DNA of 5,793 nucleotides from Pseudomonadota bacterium (GTDB taxonomy: Bacteria > Pseudomonadota > Gammaproteobacteria > Burkholderiales > Burkholderiaceae). The stretch covers positions 1 to 5,793 of the forward strand of contig JAEZQX010000027.1 in the NCBI GenBank assembly GCA_023441105.1. The letters run 5' to 3'. The position numbers and the translations under genes were made by a program. Shown piece by piece: positions 1 through 4,366 of the stretch (positions within the stretch are counted from its first letter, which is position 1; every line of letters begins with the position of its first letter). The notes below the pieces were generated by a model. It saw nothing but the letters and a program-made list of their open reading frames with translations, did no database searches and was not told the origin of the DNA.

Positions 1-487
1 GTACCGCAGTGGCACCCAGCAATAGCGCAAGGACAGACAGGCCAAGCCCTTCGGATGCAGGTAATGCGACCGGTTCCCCTGATGGCGCCCCGTTGCCGAT
101 GGTCAACTGCATCTCGCCCAAGCTCACGTTCACCCATTCAAGCAACAAATCGTAGTACTGCCAATTCACTGCAACTGTATACGAACCCGGTGGAAAGCTA
201 CCAAATGCGACTTGCTCAATCCTGGACCCATAGACGCACCAAATGGGGTCCGTCACGTGAACCCCTGTCAGCTGAACCGTGATGTGATTATTTTGTATTG
301 TCACTTCGGGGGGGAAATAACCGTAGTCAAGGTCATCGCACGGCCCGACGTAAGCGTTGACTGCGATCACATCTTCCGCAGTTGGATGCTCCGGTGTAAG
401 AAATGGACTCTCCGGATCGGCCGTCGCGGGCACGGAAGTAAGTCCCAACAGTAAACCGAGCCAGCCCGCGACCCTATAACCCGACAT
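1..487 (-). CDS. Small exported protein with signal peptide and C-terminal hydrophobic segment, left tandem copy (3' end outside window)
   Basis: I do not recognise a named family. The frame is open from ATG at 487 to the window edge, giving 162 visible residues. It starts MSGYRVAGWL, followed by a hydrophobic stretch and an AxA-type signal peptidase site (PATA/DPE, after residue 23). The mature part is rich in alternating beta-type residues, with the turn motif GSFPPGSYTV at about 96-105 and two cysteines (C50, C84) that could form a disulfide outside the cytoplasm. After a Pro/Ala/Ser linker, a hydrophobic segment begins near 148 and continues past the edge. About 109 of 162 positions match the neighbouring gene at 520-1089, including both cysteines. 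The start is supported by TGGAGAGG just upstream, which is shared with the paralogue. The layout resembles secreted proteins with IPTL/PEP-CTERM-like tails, but no canonical IPTL or PEP motif is present. It is probably cotranscribed with its paralogue, 32 bp upstream. Function unknown. Confidence 0.8.
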   Translation of the reverse strand, partial: MSGYRVAGWLGLLLGLTSVPATADPESPFLTPEHPTAEDVIAVNAYVGPCDDLDYGYFPPEVTIQNNHITVQLTGVHVTDPIWCVYGSRIEQVAFGSFPPGSYTVAVNWQYYDLLLEWVNVSLGEMQLTIGNGAPSGEPVALPASEGLGLSVLALLLGATAV

Positions 488-543
488 GAGTCCTCTCCAA
501 CAAAGATCGTTCGGCAACCCTACCGCTTTCCGAAGGAATTGTC
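488..543 (-). promoter_or_regulatory. Duplicated leader with ribosome binding site of the left tandem copy
   Basis: On the minus strand this segment carries TGGAGAGG (492-499) a few bases before the ATG at 487. Positions 492-520 match 1094-1122, the leader of the paralogue, at 26 of 29 bases. Weaker similarity continues to TTGTC at 539-543 (matching 1141-1145). It overlaps the last codons and the TAG stop (520-522) of the upstream paralogue. The GATCGTTCGGCAAC block is identical in both leaders; the symmetric AACGATCGTT of the other copy is AAAGATCGTT here. No convincing sigma70 boxes were found. Whether it acts as promoter, operator or only translation leader is not visible. Confidence 0.55.
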
Positions 544-1089
544 TCCACACCTTATGCGAAGCTGATCAAACAGCGGCCTGCCGTGACGCGACGCCCCCAG
601 CCGCAGGGCCACCGCCGCAGCCAGCATCAGCGCTAGCAGGGTCAAGCCGACTCCACCGGATGCGGGTGATGCAACTGGCTCATCGGATGGTGCACCCCCG
701 CGGATAGTTAGCGGGAGTTCTCCCAACGTCACCTGCACCCACTCGATCAAATTGAAATACTGCCAATTGATCGTGATCGTGTACGAACCGGGCGGAAAAC
801 TCCCAATTTCTACCTGATCGACTCGCGATCCGAACACGCAATCGACCGGGTCCGTATGATGCACTCCCGTCAGCTGCACCGTAATGTGATTTCCGTTGAT
901 GGAAACTTCAGGTACCAGAAATCCCAACTGCAAACCGTCGCACGGCCCCGCGTACGCATTGACGACAATCGTGTCCTCCGCCGTCGGGTGCCCCGGTGTC
1001 AGGAATGGGTTCTCCGGATCGGCCATGCCTGGAATGGAAAACAGTCCCAGGATCAATGCAAGCCATCGTGCGACTTGGTTTCCGGACAT
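520..1089 (-). CDS. Small exported protein with signal peptide and C-terminal transmembrane segment, right tandem copy
   Basis: Complete 189-residue paralogue of the gene at 1-487; not a family I can name. The frame is open up to an ATG at 1119, but the ATG at 1089 (MSGNQVARWL) is preferred because it matches the paralogue's start and follows a TGGAGAGG ribosome binding site at 1094-1101. Residues 5-23 form a signal peptide with likely cleavage after PGMA, before DPENP. Residues about 24-132 are a beta-rich domain with C50, C84 and the GSFPPGSYTITI turn at 97-108, typical of small Ig-like secreted domains. Residues about 142-162 (SPASGGVGLTLLALMLAAAV) form a hydrophobic helix followed by an Arg-containing stretch (LRLGASRHGR). 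This tripartite tail resembles bacterial C-terminal sorting signals but lacks a canonical IPTL or PEP motif. The last seven residues (DNSFGKR) are encoded by DNA homologous to the gene's own upstream leader, so the extreme C-terminus may be an accident of the duplication. The product is probably periplasmic, membrane-anchored or surface-sorted. Confidence 0.8.
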   Translation of the reverse strand: MSGNQVARWLALILGLFSIPGMADPENPFLTPGHPTAEDTIVVNAYAGPCDGLQLGFLVPEVSINGNHITVQLTGVHHTDPVDCVFGSRVDQVEIGSFPPGSYTITINWQYFNLIEWVQVTLGELPLTIRGGAPSDEPVASPASGGVGLTLLALMLAAAVALRLGASRHGRPLFDQLRIRCGDNSFGKR

Positions 1090-1145
1090 GCAGCCTCTCC
1101 AGCAACGATCGTTCGGCAACCTTAACCCTGTCCGCAGGCGTTGTC
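1090..1145 (-). promoter_or_regulatory. Leader with ribosome binding site of the right tandem copy
   Basis: Counterpart of 488-543. TGGAGAGG at 1094-1101 is the likely ribosome binding site for the ATG at 1089. A perfect 10-nt palindrome, AACGATCGTT, sits at 1104-1113, followed by TCGGCAAC. The block is more alike between the two copies (26 of 29 bases over its core) than the proteins are (about two-thirds), which hints at a conserved regulatory role. The TGACAA at 1140-1145 (minus strand) could be part of a promoter, but I cannot pair it with a convincing -10 box. Confidence 0.5.
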
Positions 1146-1620
1146 ATGCCCGACCGCGGTGCGCCTCGCGCCCGTGACCCTTGCTCCGGTCCGTACGGCC
1201 GTCCCTATGAGCAGCACGATCCGCGAGCATCGACGGGCCGAGCTGCGGGATGGGGGCAATGGAACCGGTGCAAACTGTCGGGGAGCCCTCGCCGATCGCC
1301 ACTGACAGCTCGCTGCGGTCAGCACCAGACACGGCTGGATGCCGAAACCACCGAATGCCGACAATGAACCGGGTGGGCATAGTTCCGCCAACCTCTCCGT
1401 ATTCACATACACACCAGCCAACACAGCCCGGCCGGGTCTATCGCAAGTGGTTCCTCCCAGCCGGCGATCGATCGGCGCGATGGTTTGAATGAATACAGGA
1501 TGCGGAGTCCGCGGCGTCAGAGCCTTCAAACCCGGCAGCATTTTCCGGACGGCGCTACAGCATGGGAATCGTCGTACGCGTCACGGCGGGATTGCGCCTA
1601 AACACACATAGTGCTTTTAA
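1146..1620. other. Stretch without a supportable gene
   Basis: About 475 bp between the tandem secreted-protein genes and the repeat zone. Open frames exist on both strands, the longest about 139 codons on the minus strand (1122-1541). Their products are rich in Arg, Pro, Ser and Thr, lack recognisable domains or ribosome binding sites, and overlap the leader of the secreted-protein gene. The promoter of the tandem genes probably lies at its left end. The A/T-richer part at about 1600-1620 borders the repeat arrays. No RNA gene, terminator with U-tract or insertion-sequence remnant was recognised. Confidence 0.5.
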
Positions 1621-1663
1621 TCGGTGTGCTCCGTGTGCTCTGTGTGCTCGGTGTTTCAATCTT
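1621..1663. repeat. 9-nt-period array 1, capped by TCAATCTT
   Basis: Successive 9-nt units TCGGTGTGC, TCCGTGTGC, TCTGTGTGC and TCGGTGTTT, followed by CAATCTT; the cap TCAATCTT is at 1656-1663. The units are variants of the TTCTTCGTG units in the two arrays downstream. Short arrays of this type (ACGAAGAAC on the other strand) are familiar intergenic repeats in Xanthomonadaceae; their role is not established here. Confidence 0.8.
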
Positions 1664-1675
1664 CCACTTCGGCTG

Positions 1676-1703
1676 TTCTTCGTGTTCTTCGTGGGTCAAT
1701 CTT
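1676..1703. repeat. 9-nt-period array 2, capped by TCAATCTT
   Basis: Two exact TTCTTCGTG units (1676-1693) followed by GG and the cap TCAATCTT (1696-1703). It lies 40 bp after the cap of array 1, and only a short non-repetitive spacer (CCACTTCGGCTG) separates the two. Confidence 0.8.
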
Positions 1704-1715
1704 TTCGAACGTCCG

Positions 1716-1743
1716 GTCGCGGCTGAAGCCGGCTCCTGCAGGG
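1716..1743. repeat. REP-like palindromic element
   Basis: The core CGGCTGAAGCCG (1720-1731) is an imperfect palindrome with 5-bp arms around GA, flanked by GTCG on the left and GCTCCTGCAGGG on the right. Read on the minus strand it is CTGCAGGAGCCGGCTTCAGC followed by CGCGAC. This matches from memory the GTAGGAGCCGGCTTCAGCC-type intergenic repeat that is abundant in Xanthomonadaceae and some pseudomonads. It sits between arrays 2 and 3. Confidence 0.7.
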
Positions 1744-1767
1744 AAACATCTTGAAAGGGTTCCGCTT

Positions 1768-1804
1768 TTCTTCGTATTCTTCGTGTCCTTCGTGTTTCAA
1801 TCTT
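1768..1804. repeat. 9-nt-period array 3, capped by TCAATCTT
   Basis: Units TTCTTCGTA, TTCTTCGTG and TCCTTCGTG followed by TT and the cap TCAATCTT (1797-1804). The cap overlaps the 3' end of the small gene on the minus strand: its TCA (1797-1799) is that gene's TGA stop and the next bases encode its final Asp and Lys. Confidence 0.8.
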
Positions 1805-2072
1805 TCGCTGTTCCCCCCGCCGCGCGCGGCACAGACGCGGCTTGCGCGGCGCCGCCGAGGATCGCCCGCAGCATGGTGAACACGTCCTCCTTGCTGCCCG
1901 TCACGGTGATCTGCGATTCGCGCGGGATGTCGGTGCCGATGTTGACCGCATAGCCGGTGCCGAGGTCGTTGCCGTCCTCGTCCGTGCGCAGGTACGTTTC
2001 GGCCTTGCCGATGTAGGCAATGCGGTTGGCGTCGATGAAGCGGCCGTCGGGGAGCTTGATCCAGCGTTGCAT
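1797..2072 (-). CDS. Small hypothetical cytoplasmic protein, 91 aa
   Basis: I do not recognise a named family. The preferred start is the ATG at 2072 (MQRWIKLPDGRFIDANRIAY). The upstream extension to 2207 would add 45 Pro-rich residues encoded by the repeat island and is unlikely to be translated. Residues 1-60 look like a compact beta-rich domain: a short LPDGRFID hairpin, then IAYIGKAETYL, an acidic DEDGNDLG turn, YAVNIGTDIP and SQITVTGS. A helix follows (KEDVFTMLRAILGG, about 61-74), then a low-complexity Ala/Gly tail. There is no signal peptide or transmembrane segment. No good Shine-Dalgarno sequence precedes the ATG (CCCCACCACC is upstream), so the start is less certain than the frame. 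The stop codon lies inside a dispersed repeat cap. It lies 142 bp downstream of the peptidase on the same strand, so cotranscription is possible but a palindrome intervenes. The folded look of the N-terminal two-thirds supports a real gene. Confidence 0.7.
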   Translation of the reverse strand: MQRWIKLPDGRFIDANRIAYIGKAETYLRTDEDGNDLGTGYAVNIGTDIPRESQITVTGSKEDVFTMLRAILGGAAQAASVPRAAGGTAKD

Positions 2073-2119
2073 GGTGGTGGGGCCGGGATTGGGGATCGGG
2101 ATCGGATCAGCGCTTGAAG

Positions 2120-2140
2120 CCCTCCCCTTCAAGGGGAGGG
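2120..2140. repeat. Perfect palindrome, possible attenuating hairpin downstream of the peptidase gene
   Basis: CCCTCCCCTT and AAGGGGAGGG flank a single C, so RNA from either strand could form a GC-rich stem of about eight pairs with a 5-nt loop. It lies about 75 bp past the peptidase stop (minus strand) and upstream of the 91-aa gene. There is no U-tract after it on the minus strand, so it is not a standard intrinsic terminator, though it could stall transcription or protect a 3' end. Confidence 0.55.
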
Positions 2141-2150
2141 TTGGGTGGGG
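2133..2150 (+). other. Putative G-quadruplex motif
   Basis: Four G-tracts (GGGG, GGG, GGG, GGGG) are separated by loops of only one or two bases (A, TT, T). This meets the usual G3+N1-7 definition and is of the compact, stable kind. It is on the plus strand, which is the template for the flanking minus-strand genes, so the G4 would form in the DNA template rather than in their mRNA. It overlaps the right arm of the palindrome, so hairpin and quadruplex would compete. Confidence 0.55.
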
Positions 2151-2214
2151 ATGGTGTCCTGGGCGGCAGGATGCGGGTCGGGGAGGGGATGCTTTCCCAT
2201 TCCCCATTCCCGGC

Positions 2215-4146
2215 TCACTCCCAGCCGCAGGACTTGCCCTGGTTCTGCTGCTTCAGCCAGGCGTGCAGCGGGGCGAAGTAGTCGATGATGGCGCTGGCGT
2301 CCATGCGCTCGCTGCCAGTGAGTTCCTTCAGGGTCTTCTGCCACGGCTGGCTGGCGCCTTCGCCGAGCATCTTCCAGAACTTCGCGCCGGCTTCCTTGTT
2401 GCCGTAGATCGAGCACTGCGACAGCGGGCCGGTGTGGCCGGCGGCTTCGCACAGCGAGCGGTAGAACTGGAACTGCAGGATGTCGGCGAGGAAGTAGCGC
2501 ATGTAGGGCACGTTGGTCGGCACGTGGTTCTTGGCACCCGGGTCGAAGTCCGCCGGGGTCGCCGCGACCGGCGAGGACAGGCCCTGGTACTTGCGGCGCA
2601 GGTCCCACCAGCCCTCGTTGAGCTTGTCCGGCGCGATCGAGCCGTCGAAGACGCCCCAGCGCCACTTGTCGATCAGCAGGCCGAACGGCAGGAACGCGAC
2701 CTTTTCCAGCGCCAGCTTCATCTGCGCGTTGAGCATCGCCTTGTCGCCGCCCTCGGCCTTGCCGGCAAGGCCGATCTGCTCGAGGTAGGCCGGCGTGATG
2801 TTGAGGCGGATGGTGTCGCCGATCGCCTCGTGGAAGCCGTCGTTGGCGCCGGACTGGAAGATCGGCCAGATGTCCTTGTAGGCGAGGTAGTAATAGATGT
2901 GCCCCATCTCGTGGTAGATGGTGTACTGGTCTTCCTCGGTCGGGCGGATGCACATCTTGATGCGCATGTCGGTGCTGCCGACGTCCATCGGCCAGGCGCT
3001 GGCGTGGCAGAGCGCGTCGCGGTCGCGCGGCCGCAGCAGCATCGACTTCTCGTAGAAGGACTTCGGCAGCGCCGGGAAGCCGAGCGAGGTGTAGAAGTCC
3101 TCCGAGCGGCGCACCATGGCGATGGCGCTGGCAAGGTCTGCATCGCGCTCGAGGGCGGCGAGTTCGAGCGGTGCCGGTTCACCCCCGGCCTTCGCGCGCA
3201 GGCCATCGAGCTTTTCCTGGCGTTGCGCGACCAGTCGTGAATCGACGTCCAGGCTCCCGACGCCCGGCCAGGGCTGCAGCAGCGGATAGAGGTTCGACCA
3301 GTCCTGTGCCCACATGTTGCCGGTGATGTGCGCCGGGATGGTGCCGTCCTTCGGCATCCTGTCGCCGTACTTTTCCGCCAGGCGGTTGCGCGCATAGCAC
3401 TGCAGGTCGCCGTACAGCGGCTTCACCTGCGACCACAGGCGATCGGTTTCCGCGGCGAATTCGTCTGCCGGCATGTCGTAGCTGGAGCGCCACATGGCGC
3501 CGGCGTCGGCGTAGCCGAGGTCGCGCGCGCCTTCGTTGAGCAGTTCGGCGAAGCGCTTGTAGTCCTGCAGCATGCCGCGTCCGACCTTGTGCCAGCCGGC
3601 CCAGGCGTCGAGGTCGTGGTCCCAGTCGCGGTCCTTCGCCAGCACCTCGGACAGCTGGTCGAGGTTGCGGCAGCTGTCCGGATCGGCCGGGTCGCGGCAG
3701 TATTTGCCCGAGCCGTACGCCGCGGTGAGCCGCGACAGCAGCGTCGTCAGCTCGGTGAGGTGCGCGGGGTTCTTCGGCGCGGGCATCGCGGTCTGGAGCT
3801 TCAGCAGGTCGAGCGCGCGCTGGTCCTTCGGATCGATTCCCTGCACCCCGTCGAAGCGGCGCGCCGCCTCGATCTCGGAGGCGAGCCACTTCAGCCACGC
3901 CTCGTTGGCGCGCGCCGTCAGCATCTGGGTGTCGTCGGTGATGTAGGTTTCGGCGACCCACTCGGCCGCGTTCGGCTCGACGTAGCGCGCCTTGTAGTCG
4001 GCATTCATCTGCTGCACGAACGCATGCGCATCGGCCGCGGTGGGCTGGCCGGCGGGCGCCTGCGCGGCAAGCACGGGCAACGCGAACAGCAGGGCCAGGG
4101 GCATCAGGGCCAGTGGCAGCAAGGCGGATCGGGCGAAGGGCGGCAT
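2215..4146 (-). CDS. M2 family peptidyl-dipeptidase, bacterial angiotensin-converting-enzyme homologue
   Basis: A 643-residue exported zinc metallopeptidase expected to remove C-terminal dipeptides from oligopeptides in the periplasm. Residues 1-28 are a signal peptide (basic start, Leu/Ala-rich core, likely cleavage near VLA/AQA). The rest is one M2 domain. By recalled alignment to human testis ACE: zinc ligands H412 and H416 in HEMGH with catalytic E413, third ligand E440 in GFHEAIGD (the usual 24-residue spacing), substrate-binding H381 in CHASAW, Q281 in NMWAQ, and K539, H541, Y548 and catalytic Y551 in the DPGAK...VPYMRYF segment. Three cysteine pairs (150/159, 380/399, 566/578) match the ACE disulfides. 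The second chloride site (Y223, R550) is kept. At the first, W513 and R517 are kept, but the Arg expected at 186 is His, as in the human N domain. The length is normal for a single-domain ACE and nothing is truncated. The ATG at 4146 is preceded by GAGGAAA at good spacing. It is divergent from a membrane-bound regulator. Confidence 0.96.
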   Translation of the reverse strand: MPPFARSALLPLALMPLALLFALPVLAAQAPAGQPTAADAHAFVQQMNADYKARYVEPNAAEWVAETYITDDTQMLTARANEAWLKWLASEIEAARRFDGVQGIDPKDQRALDLLKLQTAMPAPKNPAHLTELTTLLSRLTAAYGSGKYCRDPADPDSCRNLDQLSEVLAKDRDWDHDLDAWAGWHKVGRGMLQDYKRFAELLNEGARDLGYADAGAMWRSSYDMPADEFAAETDRLWSQVKPLYGDLQCYARNRLAEKYGDRMPKDGTIPAHITGNMWAQDWSNLYPLLQPWPGVGSLDVDSRLVAQRQEKLDGLRAKAGGEPAPLELAALERDADLASAIAMVRRSEDFYTSLGFPALPKSFYEKSMLLRPRDRDALCHASAWPMDVGSTDMRIKMCIRPTEEDQYTIYHEMGHIYYYLAYKDIWPIFQSGANDGFHEAIGDTIRLNITPAYLEQIGLAGKAEGGDKAMLNAQMKLALEKVAFLPFGLLIDKWRWGVFDGSIAPDKLNEGWWDLRRKYQGLSSPVAATPADFDPGAKNHVPTNVPYMRYFLADILQFQFYRSLCEAAGHTGPLSQCSIYGNKEAGAKFWKMLGEGASQPWQKTLKELTGSERMDASAIIDYFAPLHAWLKQQNQGKSCGWE

Positions 4147-4150
4147 GGGG

Positions 4151-4157
4151 TTTCCTC
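4151..4157 (-). promoter_or_regulatory. Ribosome binding site of the M2 peptidase gene
   Basis: On the minus strand GAGGAAA precedes the ATG at 4146, with four C residues between. This good Shine-Dalgarno match, together with the signal peptide starting directly after it, fixes the start. Confidence 0.7.
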
Positions 4158-4219
4158 GTCGGCAGACCGGCCCTGCAGGCTAGTGGCAGCCGGCAGGCCA
4201 CGCAAGGCGCACCGCCGCG

Positions 4220-4242
4220 CACGCCGCGCTCGCTTCGGCGTG
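4220..4242. repeat. Inverted repeat in the divergent promoter region
   Basis: Seven-base perfect arms CACGCCG and CGGCGTG around CGCTCGCTT. It is located between two divergent genes, one of which encodes a DNA-binding protein, so it is a candidate operator. In DNA of this GC content such a repeat can also arise by chance. Confidence 0.45.
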
Positions 4243-4366
4243 GCGGGCCATCGGTCCGTCGCGCATTGGGGTCTTCCGGGCACGCACCGGCGCCTCGACG
4301 CGGCAACATCGGCAACCTCTGGCGCGCATCCGCGCACGGTTGCGGCGCCCGCATGGAAACGCCCCG

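Larger units (their letters stand above)
2085..2211. repeat. Composite intergenic repeat island with imperfect inverted ends
   Basis: The left end GGGATTGGGGATCGGG (2085-2100) and right end CCCATTCCCCATTCCC (2196-2211) are inverted repeats matching at 13 of 16 bases. Between them lie a perfect 21-nt palindrome (2120-2140) and a G-run motif (2133-2150). G-rich GGGAATGGGGAAT-type repeats and the CCCTCCCC/GGGGAGGG palindrome are common intergenic elements in this group as far as I recall. The layout could be a small non-autonomous element or simply clustered simple repeats. No transposase or clear target-site duplication was seen. Confidence 0.55.
4147..4366. promoter_or_regulatory. Divergent intergenic region between the peptidase and regulator genes
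   Basis: These 220 bp must carry the promoters of both divergent genes unless transcription starts further away. It is very GC-rich and I see no convincing sigma70 boxes. An inverted repeat, CACGCCG (4220-4226) and CGGCGTG (4236-4242), with a 9-nt spacer lies near its middle and could be a hairpin or a regulator binding site. A short direct repeat, CGGCAAC and CGGCAAC, lies at about 4301-4316. The ribosome binding site for the regulator is weak (GGAA at 4355-4358). Confidence 0.5.

Noticed and set aside
1122..1541. 139-codon open frame on the minus strand upstream of the tandem secreted-protein genes
   Set aside because: No ribosome binding site, no recognisable domain, Arg/Pro/Ser-rich composition, and it overlaps the conserved leader. 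It could be a decayed gene but nothing in it shows that.
1621..1804. Possible CRISPR array
   Set aside because: Units are 9 nt, contiguous and variable, without spacers of uniform length and without cas genes nearby.
1624..1953. 109-codon plus-strand frame with a Cys/Val/Phe-rich repetitive N-terminus
   Set aside because: The repetitive protein (CSVCSVCSV, FFVFFVSFVF) is only the translation of the 9-nt arrays, and the rest is antisense to the 91-aa gene.
2120..2140. Intrinsic terminator after the peptidase gene
   Set aside because: A strong stem is possible but no U-tract follows on the minus strand, so it was listed as a palindrome only.
2073..2207. 45-residue N-terminal extension of the 91-aa protein
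   Set aside because: The extension is Pro/Gly-rich and is encoded by the palindrome and G-rich repeats, so translation from the ATG at 2072 is more plausible.
2129..2953. 274-codon open frame on the minus strand
   Set aside because: Alternative frame inside the peptidase gene that continues into the repeat island; no start signal, no domain.
2020..3240. 406-codon open frame on the plus strand
   Set aside because: Lies antisense to the M2 peptidase, whose motifs are unmistakable. Its translation is rich in Arg, Val and Ala without a domain, as expected from the complement of high-GC codons.
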